The notes under the pieces are model-generated. The model searched no databases and was not told the DNA's origin. It saw nothing but the letters and a program-made list of their open reading frames with translations. A stretch of DNA of 64,000 nt from Chromera velia (Eukaryota; Sar; Chromeraceae), in assembly GCA_018398765.1 (NCBI GenBank), contig JAHBMJ010001040.1, positions 9,657 to 73,656 of the forward strand, given 5' to 3'. This document shows, piece after piece, positions 50,733-63,591 of this stretch. The first letter of the stretch is position 1; every line of letters starts with the position of its first letter. Position numbers and translations under genes: made by a program.

Positions 50733-53700
50733 AAATCAATAATGTTTTGACTCCTTATTAGGACCTTATATATACTTTAAGTTTTTAATTTCACAATTTC
50801 TTGATTTATAATTGAAAATTGGTTCTAGTATTCTTAATATTTTTATTTGTTCACGAAATTGCCGTACTATTTGTTTGGAGCGAGGGGTCCTAGTGTGCCA
50901 CTAGCAATGAAACATTATATTACGGGAACACAGAGATGATCTAGCAGATGATGGATACATTTTGAATGGATTAAAGGAGTTGTCCAAGTCTAAACCAACC
51001 TAACAACTTAAAAAAAAAAAATACACAGCAATTAAACAAGAAAACACAATGCAATTTCAATGGTGAGCAAATTTATTCAGCCGGCCAGCCAGCCAGCCAG
51101 CCAAGCATGCAGCTGAACAGTTTTTTTTCTAGTTTTGGGGCAATACATGCAGTCGAATTAAGGTACCGGCTGAATGCCAAGAAAGAAAGGATTGGCCGAC
51201 ACGTGCCAACAAGATCTTACAAGAAAAGAGAAAGACAGAGAGGGGGGAGGGGGAAAGCAAGGGGCTCACACCATGATCGAAATGAATAGACAGGCCTAGA
51301 CAGGCCCATGGAAAGTAGGCAAGCACTGAGAGAGTCTATCGTACAACTTCAGACACATTCTCAGTACGACTGAGAAAAGAAAAAGAACAAATGATCTTAA
51401 GAGAGGTTTGCACAACCACTGTCTCCGCCCCCTCTTTTGCAATCCAACGGGAGAGAAGAAAAAGAAGAGAACACGAAGGAGGCAGTTCACCAGCTAGAAA
51501 GAGGAAAGAAAACGTGCACGGGGTATGAAAGAATTTCAAGCGAATTAACAGGAAACGGGAAAAGAGAGAAAAGCAAAACAGAAAGAGGCGAGAGGAGAAA
51601 CGGACCAATGCATTCAGAAATACAACGAACAAACGAAAATGGAGACATCATGCAGGATGATCTAGATCAACGCAACTCAGTGAAGATTGCTGGCTTGGCC
51701 TCTAAGTATGCTGACCATTGACAAAAGGCAGAAAGTAATCAACACAACCAAATTGAACTTGAGGAGCAAAGTTGAAGAGCCCCTTTCGTTCAAGACGCCA
51801 CTGGCAGGTTTTCCTTCCACAGATCCTGCTTCGTCTTTTCAATGGCCTGTCTGCCTTTCCTCTTTCTCATTCTGCTCTCCATGCTGCGGGAGACCTGAGC
51901 AGTCCTTTTCTTCCCTCATGGTATCTCCATTCGGTTTTTGCTCTTTTCCCTTTTCCATATACTTTGCATCTCTGCCCTTTGAGGACCTCTTTCTGCTCGT
52001 TCAGAGAACACCCTTTGAGATCTCTGTTTGGCAAGACTCTACCACTCTCTCCCCTCTCACTCACTGTCTCTCTCTGTCTCAGCCCTCCCGTTCTTTCCCG
52101 AAGCTTTCAAAGAAAAAAAGGGAATCAATTCAAAAGAAGATTTATGCATACACACACACAGAGAGACACACAGATCAGCAACATACCAAAGAAAAAACAA
52201 ATGAAGACAGGTGAGTTTCGATCTAAGCAAGAGATCCGTTGTAGGAAGTAAAGAGAAGAGAAGAGAAGAGAAGCGAAGAGTACAGATGAGAAGAATAATC
52301 AGCAGCTTGTGTGCAGCGAAGTCTGTCTGCACTGCATTTTTTATCATTTACACACAAGCACGAAAGACAGAACATAAGCGAGATTTTCCTGATCATTCAA
52401 TGGATGAGTTTAGAAAGCACGCAAGCAACGAAGGAAGAAAGGAAGAGAGGAGCGTCGGCAGCGGCCTGGTGCACTCCCTCATCTTTCTTCTCTCTGTCGG
52501 TCTGGCTCCATGTCTCCTCGCTCGCTCAAACATGCAACACCCACCCCTCACTGGCTCCATGTCTCCTCGCTCGCTCAAACATGCAACACCCACCCCTCAC
52601 AGTTACATTGCATGCAATGACTGTATGTTTACAATGAATTATCAAGAAACAGAGCAAAAACCATGGTGTCTATCGAGCAACAAAAGTTTGTTTGTTTTTC
52701 TGTTGGACTGCACAACCAAGCAACCAACCACAAGATTGAGTTTTCGAGTGTTCTCATCACTTCGGCGGAACAGGCGACGATGGAAGAACCGATGTTCCGA
52801 AGAAAGTCGGAGTTTGTTCTCTCGTTCGGTCCATCAAAACATCAGTCATTCAAGAGATGAAGCACTTCATCGTAATGAATGTAAAGGCACAACGCTCCCT
52901 TCTGGTTGGATTCGGAGGATCTGTTTGAAGACAGGAAAGAAAGGAGATGGAAGAAGAAACAGATCAGAACAGAACGAAAGCAAGGAGGCAAGAAGACAAA
53001 ACCGGCTTTTGGAACTCACAGAGAAAGAAATTTTGTTTCCCTTTTCTTACTCCCAGCCCTCTCCACGTCCGTTGCTATGATTGGGTATTGTGCAGGGAGG
53101 AAAAAGACAAAAGAATCTTCCTTGTACAAGGAATTGAGCTTGCACTCGTTTGTTTGATTATCATATAGGACACTCACTCACTCACTCACTGAGTCATGCA
53201 CCTGGCACCTCATCCACTTGTCTTTTCTATCATGAAAAGAAAATCGCACAAGAGATCTGTGATCTCTTGCTTCGCACGGACGGACAGTAAAGCTCCTCCC
53301 TCAATCTTCCTTCGTTACCACCATTGAGGAGAATCCCCCCCTTACAGCCTCGATCTGCCTGCAGGAACGAATGGCCCACCATTCCCATTCAATCCAGTCC
53401 AGTCCCCCGCATGATGGATGAATGCTTTCAAATGACGACCGACGGACGGACGGACGGACCTTTTTCATCAATTGATTTCTCTAAAGTTTCTCATTATTTA
53501 GTCAAATAGTCCGACGGTTTCGTTGCTTCCTTCCTCCATTCAGTAGTTCTGTGGGCATCTGGAAGCATGCAAGAAGGATAAAAGAAGGGAGAGAGAGAGA
53601 GAGAGAGAAGTGCACCAGAGAGAGAATTGAAAAGAGAGAAGAGGACCGGCTTTGCGGGAAACAAAGACGACCGAAGGGATCATTACTTCGATCGACAATC

Positions 53701-55688
53701 TTTTTCCCCTTCCGCGCTCAGCTAATCAATTCAAAAAAGGATCTCTCTCTCTTTCTCCCTCTCTCAGTCTGAGATGCGAATTAAAGAAGGACAGGACAGA
53801 AAGAAAAAGAATCGAAACATGGCAAGACACGGGTTGAAGAAAAAAGTACAGGCGAGAAGAGGCAGACACTTGATGAGTCAGTGATTGCAGCGTGAGCGAG
53901 AGAGGAAGGTTCTCTTTTTATTTTCTGTTTCCACGCGGTGCTCTCTTCCGGCCGTCTCTCTTCGTGGTGTTGCTCGCTCTTTGCACACCCTTGCCTTCTT
54001 TGTGATGCCTCTGTCTCTGTTTTTAAATGTCTTTTCACTGTCCTTCGCTTGGAGTCTGTCTCTGCCTCGCATTCTGGCGATGCTTTTGCTTTTTGGCGTT
54101 TCTGTATTACCTGTGCACCACACATTTGCAATCAAGCTTGCACTTTGCCGGCCGTGCAGTCAAGCAAACAGCGGCTGGTTCAAAAGAGCACGCACCCTTT
54201 TGTCCTCTTGTTCCTATGCCTCTCACATCGTTTCAAAAAAGGTGCACCATTTCCCTTGGTCTTTGCATGAAAGATGCACCAGCTGCCACTTTTTGCATGA
54301 TCCCTCAGCATGAAAGGTGTGGGTTCAAACAAGTTGGTTGAAAAGTGAAACCGTAAAGGGGGAAAGGGAAGGAAAGAAGTAAGTGCAAGGAAGAAAGGAA
54401 GGAAGGAAGGAAGGGGAAGAAAGAAGGATAGAAGGAAAGAATGACAGGAAAGAATGACAGAGGAATGGGATGTAGAAAAAGAGAAGGAAACATACACAGA
54501 GACACAGACACACAGAGCCGAGAGGGTCAGACACCCCTTTGGCCCGTAAGAGAAAAAATTGATCACAAGTTTGTGCGATGCACCATCCGTAGAGAGATTG
54601 AATTCCCAAAGACACATCACAGCACAGAATGGGGGCACTCAAGATAAGAAGGGGGCACAGAGAGAGAAGAGATTGAGGATATACACGGCAACGAGCAGGG
54701 CATGTGCGTGCATTGGTTCGATCGAAAAAAGTTCAATTGCAGGTGTGCATGGAATGGGGGAAAAAGCTCCCCCGCAGCAGTTTCACATGGAGGGAGAGTG
54801 GGAGAGAAAGCAAGACAGGCGGTCCGTCGGCGTGTCCTCCCACCTCCAAACAAAGTGAACCCACCCAATGAAGGACAATGAATTCGAATACGTCTGCAGT
54901 CGCTTCCTTTTTTCTGTTCCTGCATCTTCCCGGCCACCTGCGGTATGTGTTTTTCTAAGGTCGTTGAAAGGAGGAGCGATCAATAAGTACATTTGATGGT
55001 GGTTTTGATCGAATTCTCTCTCGCTTGTTCTGCTCCTGTTTGCCCATTCAGAGCATCGCATTGTCCCCTCTTTGATCGATACATCGGCAGAGAAATCCAT
55101 TCAAGACCCCCTTTTACACCTCAAACGGCGCAGTCAGACTCATCCTACATCTCTGTCCCTGTCCTCTGTTATGTTCTCTTAGATTTTCTTCTTTTTTTCA
55201 ACTTTTTCTTCTTCTTCTCTCTCTTCATTTGTCTCTGTGTCTACTGTTTCTTTTTCTATGTTGGCCCCCGGCCATTTTTCTTCTTTTGCTCTTTGCTTCT
55301 GGTCCCTCCAGCCTTCTGTCGCTGCTGAGCGAGAAAGGTAGGAAGAAAGAAGAAGGGCGGCTGAAAAAGAGTGACAAGGAAAGAGAGAAGTGCGAATACA
55401 ATTGAATTGGTGCAGGTTTAGAAAGGAGAAAGAAAATGGAAGTGAATGTACAAGGAAGCCGTTTGCTTGTTTGACATTCTTACCTTAATTTTTTGTCAGA
55501 TTCTTTTTGTGACCCAGTCAATCCTTTGTTGCCCTTTCATGGATGTGTTTTTACAAAAAGGGCGCAGACGGACCTCTTCTCTTTTTTTCTCGCCCTTCTG
55601 TCTGCTTTTCTGCTTCTCACGGTACCTCTGTCCTCTCCTCTCTTTTTCACCCAATGATCCGTACCTTTCCTTCACCTTTTCTCTTTGT
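50733..55688. other. Intergenic stretch, no gene recognised
   Basis: After a short AT-rich part (to about 51050) the DNA is purine- or pyrimidine-biased with Lys/Arg/Glu or Phe/Ser/Leu-rich open frames up to 289 residues. None has a domain, a conserved motif or convincing splice-linked partners. GGCTGGCTGGC-type repeats lie near 51083 and a 49-bp tandem duplication near 52503. The last part is presumably the 3' flank of the minus-strand Patched-like gene. Confidence 0.55.
52503..52601. repeat. 49-bp tandem duplication
   Basis: The block beginning GGCTCCATGTCTCCTCGCTC is present twice in direct succession without visible differences, so the duplication is recent. No coding context is recognised. 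Confidence 0.9.
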
Positions 55689-55899
55689 CTACAGGTACAC
55701 CCCTTCTTTCTTTGCCGACGTTACAGACCCCCGTTTCCTTCTCAAAACGATGGCTGTCTGCAGTCCCTCCAGCATCTTTCCCTCCTCGGCCATGTCTCGC
55801 CGCAGAGGCCCCACCAGCCTGAGAACTGAGGGAAGAACGAGGAGACCGTGGAAGAGACCCAGGAGAACAATCACGTAGCACATCGTGGCGCTCGTCTGC

Positions 55900-55943
<44 letters not shown>

Positions 55944-55971
55944 ATATAAAGACACAACCATACACACACAT

Positions 55972-56006
<35 letters not shown>

Positions 56007-56161
56007 TATATACAGACACAACCATACGCACACATACGCACACACACACACACACACACACAAATATATACAGACACAACCATACACACACATCCGCACA
56101 CACACACACACACACACACAAATATATACAGACACAACCATACGCACACATACGCACACAT

Positions 56162-56202
<41 letters not shown>

Positions 56203-59101
56203 TATATACAGACACAACCATACACACACATACGCACACACACACACACACACACACACGAAGAAACAAGGGGAGGATGTCGGTTGTCCCATTCAAGAGC
56301 TGTCAACGTGCCCCCGTTAATTCCAGGGGATCCCCTCGTTGTGAACAATGTGTTTCATCATTCTTTTCTCGATGCATGATAGAAGACAGATCATAGAAGG
56401 GACTTTCAGAGTTTCAGAGATTGCACTGCATGACAGCATCTATTCAACGTACAGCCAAAGCTGACTAAGAAAACATGCAGGAGCAGGACAGGAGAGCCGA
56501 ACTTCTGTTTCGCACGAAGAACTCGTCAGCACGGATCGACAGCAGACAAAGACAGAGACAAGCAGATTAAGAGAAGGATGCCAGAGAGGCGAACGAACGT
56601 TTGTGAAGAAATTCCTGTAGAAGAGGCCACACACGGGTAACACAGCCAGGATCATCGTCGCTGCCCCATGGAGAATCGCCGTCCCTACTCCGGACACAGT
56701 CTCCACCGTCCTCACCCTTCTCGAGGTCCCCTGTGCACTTGCAAACGCGTGTGCAACGTGTGCAGAATAGTCGATCGAGAACCCGGTGCTCATCAGAAGC
56801 AGAATCATCGTGAGTTCGTTCAACTTCAAACCGAGCACCGGCATCAGACCCAAGGTACCCACAAAGATGGACGCGAGCATCAGGGCGACAGACACCGCTG
56901 CGGTAGGAGAGATGAGGATTAACGCGATCCCAGCCATCAGCACGACGGCAAAGCCCATCGAGGAGAAACAGAGGACCCGGAGCGTTCGCACGGAGTCACT
57001 CAGAGGCAAACAAAGACCATGTAGATCGAACACCCCTGCCGGTTTCGTTCCCCCCTCCGACCACCCGAGGGCCTCCCTGACTCGGCTCAGAGACGCATAG
57101 CGAATCTCGTTGGTGCTTCCGTTGAACCGAAAGACCAAGACTCCCCTCACATTCTTCAACCCTTCCACTGCAAGGAAGCAGAGTCAAGTTTTCAGGCACA
57201 GAAAAAGATGAAAAGACAGTGGCGTGAACGCTGACTCAAATGACTTTCAACTGGTAGACCGGCCGTACGGAGAAAGACATACAGCACCATCGACAGAAGG
57301 ATCCATCTAATGACCGAAAGAGAACCCACGGGTGCGTAATAGTGAAGCCGAGGAATACAAGGGGAGGAGGAAAAGAGTATAGACACCTTTGAGAGAGAGA
57401 GAGTCTCCAAACGCATCAAAAGAAAAAGCGCCAACTGAAGACTCCCGGAAAAACGAGGTAGAGAGATCCGAGACGAGCAGCAAGAGCCTGATGAAGAAAT
57501 CGGGATGGTTATCGCCTCACTTACATTTTGAGGGTTCTTCCCACACAAAGTCGTTTGCGAATGTTTGGCCCTCCATGTTCGAGTCCCACAGAATCCACGC
57601 ACGCAGCCTCCGTTCAAACAGGAGACGTTTTTCCCACTGTGCTTTCTCTTCTTCTCCCCTCTCTTCTTTCAATGTCCTCTCCCCTTCTGTACTTCCTCGG
57701 AGCACCCTAGAGGAAAGGGAAACAGAGGGAAAGGGAAGTGGAGAAGAAGGGAATACCTGAGGGAGGATAGTACCCTTTTTCGACGTTTCGAGAAGAGGGA
57801 TGCTGCCTTCACTCAGGCGTCTCGGAGGTGCAAAAGGGATGGGAGAGGGAGAGGAATGGATGTCGGAAGAGTCTTCAGTCTGTATCGGTGTCTGGCCGGC
57901 TGACGAAGAAGAGGAAGATGGAGTGGGGGTAGTGGTTGAGGTATTGTCTTCTTCCCCCCCCTCATCATCTGCCCCTCCCCCTCCAAAAAAATCTCCAAAC
58001 AGGAAATCGTCCCAGTAACTCCGCTCTCTTTCGGCATCGTCACTAGCCAAAGGCGGGGGCTCGAGACTCTCAAGGAGACTCTCTGCCGCACTCTGCGAAG
58101 AGCTGCTACTCGAACCACTACCTTCGCCTTCGGAACCCCCCTCTCTAGCGTTTCCTTCCCCTTCTGCAGCATCCCCCCTTACGTCTGTTTCTGATGTTGA
58201 GGAAGGTGCAGATTGTGTTCTTTTGGACTCTTCAAGTCTTTCCAGTTCTTCCCTGTCCATTTTGGAGAAGGGGGAGCTGAGGAAGGAACGGAGACCGAAG
58301 ACCACCATTAGTGTGTCAGAAGAAGTCTCAGCTTTCTCTAGAGCACCCAGCAACCGGAGCTGCGTGTCAGGTTCCCACACTGCAGCCTTGCCCTCGTGGG
58401 TGAACCCCACACCCTCACGGAGGAACAGAGAAGTGACGTCGTCCCACCTGCATTCACGACATGCACAGCGAGCTCAAGCAAGCTTCATCAAAATGTGGAA
58501 AACATAAGTGGTGTGTTTCGGCCTGAGTGCGTAAGCTGAAAGTCAGGTGTAGAGAGCTCGGGCTGGAAAATCAGACTTCGTATTACCAGCTGAAAGTGAT
58601 GAGGAAAGCAATGGAGGGATACAGGGACTCAAAAAGTCGCAATGAAAACAATGAGGCCAACTGGCCGGTAGAAGCGTCAACGACGGAGGAGACAGAAACA
58701 CAGTGAACATTTCACATCATTTTCTTTACTGCCTCCGTCGCTTCGCCCTCTAGAATTATCAACGATCAGACCGACCGAAAGAAAGCCTCCTTCTTGCGCA
58801 TAAAGTTCCGGAAAGACGAGTCGAAATCGGCCATCTCCTCTCTCGGCATTCCGACCTGGACAGGGGAAGACAGTGGAATTACCGTAGGGGGAGTGTGATT
58901 CTGAGCATTCATCGCAGCGCGTCGAAGAACGGCAAAGAGGAACGAGAAGAACAAGGCCCAAGAAGCGTCTCTCTCTCTGTTCTTGAATCTGACTGCATGC
59001 CAAACTGCTCTCGCGATCGGCCACAACAACAGCAAGAAAAAGAAAAAGAAAAAGGAGAAGAAGAAGAAAAAGAAGAAAGAAAAGAAGAAGAAGAAAAAGA
59101 A

Positions 59102-59138
<37 letters not shown>

Positions 59139-62100
59139 CAGGAATCGATTCACCGACCTCGAGTGTCATTTCCTTTGGGAGAAGCAGCGAGGTCTCACGA
59201 CTTTGCGGGGCCACAAAGCTGGATACGCTGAGGACGGAGAAGGACATCAGGACGAGGTACAGCAAGGCAATCACCGAAGTTCCTCCCCAAGAGACAACAA
59301 GAGGCCCCAGGAAAAGTCGGAACAATCTGCGGAGAAGAAAACCGGGATTGGCTCTAGGCTCCTCTACTGCCATCTCGACGTCTCTCACAGTCCCAGCCGG
59401 ATAATGCTCTCTGATACCTACGGGATCCTTTAACGGTGACTCCACGGACGCGCTTTCCGGTATCGGTCTGACATTGCTTATAGAGCACAGCTCACTCGGA
59501 CGACGGGGCTCTTCCTCAACCACCCACATTCTTCTAATTGTGGGCTCTCTCTGTACTGTTGCCGCTTGACAGTCTGCACTGTGCCCCCGTGCTTCCTCTT
59601 CACACACAACCAGCTCTGTCTGAGTTTCCTCTCTTATGGGTGAGTGTGTAGACGGGGAGGGACGAGGCAGTCCTGAAGGAGACTGCTCTGGAACTCTGAG
59701 AGAGGAGGAGGTTGAGGAGTGAGAGGGAGACTCCACCAAAGACACTGAACTCTCCACTGTCCTCTGACGGTCCTTCAGGGCCTCGGGTAGAGACCCAATT
59801 TCCAAATCTCTCTGCCCCACCTGCTGGCTTGGGCCTTTCTGAGGGTCTTCTTCTTCTCCCTCTTTTTGTGGGAGAGGCAGAGGAAGAGGGAGGAATTTCC
59901 TTTCCTCCTTCGTCAATCTGCCCCGCAAAGCCAGAGTGGCACCAAACGCCTCCATTGCCTCTGGACTCAAAGAGCTTTTCTCTGGAGAGTGTGTCTCTGC
60001 TGAGCTGCCATCATGCGGCAGGGGTCTGAAGGGATTGGACGTCAAAAGCCGACGGAGCGTCCTGATGTAACCCTTCTCTCCCAGGGCTTCTCGGCGTGCG
60101 TCGAGAGAGAGGGCAGCTACGAACACCGTCAGCGCACCGATGTACCTGATGGTCAGAACAGATACATATTGGTTACAATTTTGAGAGAGAATGGTATTGT
60201 TTAAACGAACGAGAACTGCGCACACAACCTACCTCTATTGGTGTGTGTGCAACAGATGACACACCACGAGAGATGAGCGAATCAGACAAGATCGGCGAAA
60301 AGCTGAAAGTATGCTGGAGAAAAGAAAAGACGGCACGGCAGAATTTAGGTGTAAGGAGAGAGTCCTCCCGGGTCCCCGGGTCCCCTTCCTTCTTGATCGA
60401 CTCACCCGAAGAAGAGACAGAGAATCATGTGGTAACAGAAGTAACGGATGGCATCATACGGCACGCTGCACCCGAGACCCAAGGCGGAGACCGTGGTGAT
60501 CGTCGTGATGGAGATCGAAAGCCCAGAAGCTCTCAGGGCGGTCTGCAGTCTCTCTCGCGGCTGCATAGAGAAACACACACACACACACACGCACACACAC
60601 ATACATACATATGCACACACACTCACACAGATGCATTGCAGCCGAAAGCGGGATAGTACAGACATGTGCAACTGCACTCTATGAGGTCTGAAGAAAGAAC
60701 ACGTGGAGTCTGTCGTGGGGGGGGTCCCCAGAAGGCCTGCATGTCTCTCTGAGACAGACCGCCAGCTAGGCTTCGACACATGAGAAGCGAAACCGATTTC
60801 CAACCAACCGTTCACTCCATCTGTCCATGCACTCGCGTTCCGACTCCCTGCGCACTTACTGAGAGACTGACATCTTGCAGGTTGACAAACGCCAATGCGA
60901 ACGCGTTGAAGATCACAAACGCGTCATCGACCCCGATGCCGAGGACTAAGAAGGGCACCGTCTCCACCGCAGACACCCAGGGAATCCCTAGGAACAGCGC
61001 AAGGCCGCTCCCCGCCAGCCAGGCCAGGCCTGCGATGAGGGCCCCGGCCTGAGAAGAGAGCCACCGCCCCGTAGGCAGATTTCGTGAGGCCCCGGCAAGC
61101 AGGCAGTACAGGCAGACTATAGCGATGCAGACCATCAGCAGGGAGAAGGGGACGTGAGCTGCTCGAGAGAGTTCCAAGTCCATTGAACGACGCGCATTCG
61201 CCGTCAGACGAATCTGCATCGAATCCAGAAACACGCACAGAAACCATGAGCTGGAGTAGGAAAGAGACCGATGAAGTTTGAGACAGAAAGACAAAAACGC
61301 AAACAGATCAACATAGAAAGAAAGAAACTGACAGAGAGACACTCTTTCATCCAGTCAGCCAACTGTGAAAGACTCTGTTACTCACATTTGCTGGAAGCGT
61401 CAACTGATCGTTCAGTTTCTGCACCTCCTCCTCAAACCTCCTCTCCCACTCCTCACAGGCCCTCACGAGCTCCCCACCCTGTGGTCCTCTCTTTCTGTTT
61501 GCGTCTCTGACTTCGGCCTCCTGGCCCGTTCCACCCTTCCACCCTTGCTGCGACGCATCAAGAACGAAGGTCAGCATCGCCAAGGATCCTCTTTGGAGCA
61601 TCTGTTGCGGGTGTTCGACATGCTGCGGGCCCCATGCAGGAACACCGGATTGGCTTTCAACTGCATCCAGTGAGGAGGACGGAGACGGCAAACCTGGCTG
61701 TTGCTGTTGTTGGGGAAGTCGACACGGGAACTCCTTTTCTCTTTTCCCCTCGTCTCCCTCCATTTCCCGATCCCCCTTGACCACACATGTTGTGTTGGCG
61801 AGGATGAGATCGAGGAGAGGTCTGTTGATCCTGTCGCCTGAGACGGAGACTGTGTTGATAGAGGGGTAGTCCAGTTCGAAGGAGCTGAACAGAGTGTTGT
61901 CCTCTAGGACCCTGCAATCAAAGAGATGATGCCAGTCAGATCTCAAAAAGGGGTGCACATGACTGTCAGCAGAATGCCTTTACAAAAGAAATTAAGGGAC
62001 TTCTGATTTTGTGTGTCCGGAGTCCTCGCTGGCATGATTGTAAACGGATAGACTGACAGACGCATGAGGAATACACGACTAAACACAGACTGACAAACTG

Positions 62101-62675
62101 ACTCTTCCAGAGACACCCAGGGAGTCTGGTAGAGGTCCGTGACGCTCTGCACCTCACAGCGGCCGTGTCTCCTTTCACACAGATCCTCCAGTCCCCACCA
62201 CTCGCTGGCAGTCTCGTGCTCTCCCCTGTCTCCTGCCTTCTCCGACGGTACCTGAATTCCCCTCAGCCTCTTCTCAACTTCCCAGAGTAGGGCCACGTTC
62301 TGCTGAGTCAGAAGATTCCCCCCCCGGGTCTCTTCCACCAGCACCATTGAGGGTCTGGAGTCCTCCCCGAAGGTCTCCACGTATTTGCTCGCAGCGATTC
62401 GGGAGGGGGAATTGGGGTCTGAGTACAGCTGGATGACGTCTGTCTCCTCTCTCTTCCACAGAAGTCCCAACGCCAGGCATCCGAACACAAAGACGGGGAC
62501 CAGCATGGTCTGTTGGACACACACATACACGTACATACATGCATTTAGTCACAAACACATACAAACACACACGCGCACACACGCGCACACACGCACACAC
62601 AGACGCTGGTGCTAATACATATGCTCACACTCACGCTCACCCTCGCACAAAGAGACGCACACGCACACACGCACG

Positions 62676-62756
<81 letters not shown>

Positions 62757-62832
62757 AGAGAGAGAGAGAGAGACTCACACACTCTCACAGACAGTGCATA
62801 AGAACTGAAAAACACGGCACTGAAAGGCCAAA

Positions 62833-62873
<41 letters not shown>

Positions 62874-63591
62874 CGCTGACAGCTTCCGTATATGCCTTAC
62901 TGATTTCAAGTTGAAAAAAGTCGCGATCTTCAATCAAAAACAATCATCCTTTTCTTCACGTGCAATTCTGAGTGGAAGACTCAAAACTGCCGCGGAAAGT
63001 GGGAAGAACTGACACCAGGGAGAAAATGTAGACCGAGCACTTTCAGAAGTAAGCTAGATTTATTAGCAGCCAACGTACCAGATTCAAGACTACAAAACAA
63101 GATCTTCTCAGGAGAGGCGGCCCAAACCCTACGCGCATTTAGAACTAGAAAATTTTTCAATCGCATGCAAACGGACAAAAGATCCTGTGTAGGAACCGAC
63201 AGACCAACCTTGAAACCAGGCATACATCCGCACATACAGCGAGAAAGCCAGCTTCTTGACTGACCAAGAGAGGAAAGTCGAAAGCAGCGCCTGCCGTCCG
63301 GACAATCCCGTGGACGATCAAATTCCGCACTTTTTCCATTTGCGTATCGACCCATTGCCACCCTTTTTGTGCTTTCTTCAGACACTCGGGGAGGCATCGG
63401 GCCGCTTCTTCTTTGTTTTTCTTCAGGCTCTTGTCGGAATTCAACCCTTCTCTGTGGATTTTTGAGGGTGAAACGGGCTCTTTGAAGGAGGGGGAAGGGC
63501 TCTGTGCGACACCGTCACTCTTTTCTTCCCTTTCTTTTGCTTTGCTTTGCGTAAAGGGTGGGTCCTGCTCCTTTGGGTCACTTTCAACCAT
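55689..63591 (-). CDS. Patched/NPC1-related RND membrane protein with sterol-sensing domain
   Basis: Ten exons: 63591-63205, 62509-62103, 61911-61386, 61213-60860, 60560-60406, 60145-59158, 58855-58776, 58447-57525, 57167-56599, 55895-55689. All phases close (4596 nt, 1531 residues). After a polar N-terminus come TM1 (about 130-147), a first luminal/extracellular domain (WWGLEDLC and [10 protein letters not shown]), then the sterol-sensing block TM2-6 (about 460-625) with [11 protein letters not shown] (Asp536, Asp537), [13 protein letters not shown] and [15 protein letters not shown] long disordered loop leads to TM7 ([14 protein letters not shown]). A second loop domain holds an acidic Ser-rich insert. 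TM8-12 carry [17 protein letters not shown] (about 1399-1415) and [10 protein letters not shown] near the end. This is the complete two-fold RND architecture of Patched, Dispatched and NPC1 proteins, which move sterols or lipidated cargo using ion gradients; apicomplexan NCR1 is a relative. Exact subfamily and cargo are unknown. The ATG is the first in frame after an upstream stop. Confidence 0.9.
55897..56262. repeat. CA minisatellite with about 53-bp higher-order unit
   Basis: CA runs alternate with an AAATATATACAGACACAACC block and CATACGCACACATACG, about six times. It fills the last intron of the Patched-like gene. On the transcript strand it becomes GT repeats, ending in the acceptor GTGTGCAG at 55896, so the repeat supplies the region upstream of the splice site. 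Confidence 0.92.
59030..59150. repeat. GAA/AAAG purine tract (pyrimidine tract of a minus-strand intron)
   Basis: A trinucleotide AAG array lies inside the intron 59157-58856 of the Patched-like gene. Translated it gives poly-Ser or poly-Lys/Glu, which is not part of the protein: the donor GTCGGT at 59157 removes it in phase. Confidence 0.88.
62560..62872. repeat. CA and AG microsatellites, then CT run
   Basis: ACAC/GCAC runs (about 62565-62720), then AG runs (62721-62772), then a CT run (62837-62869), all in the first intron of the Patched-like gene. Confidence 0.92.

Noticed and set aside
52211-53080. 289-residue plus-strand open frame
   Set aside because: Composition is Lys/Arg/Ser-rich repeat DNA, it crosses a 49-bp tandem duplication, and no domain or splice partner is visible.
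55871-56379. His-Thr and Cys-Val repeat proteins
   Set aside because: They are frames of the CA/GT minisatellite within the last intron of the Patched-like gene.
57240-57400. Hydrophobic open stretch on the minus strand ([15 protein letters not shown]) as an exon of the Patched-like gene
   Set aside because: It is out of phase with exon 58447-57525 for every plausible acceptor. Skipping it joins the neighbours in phase and gives the expected number of membrane helices.
58909-59157. Poly-Ser and Cys-rich extension of the Patched-like exon
   Set aside because: It is translated from the AAG repeat. The donor GTCGGT at 59157 and acceptor before 58855 remove it and keep phase.
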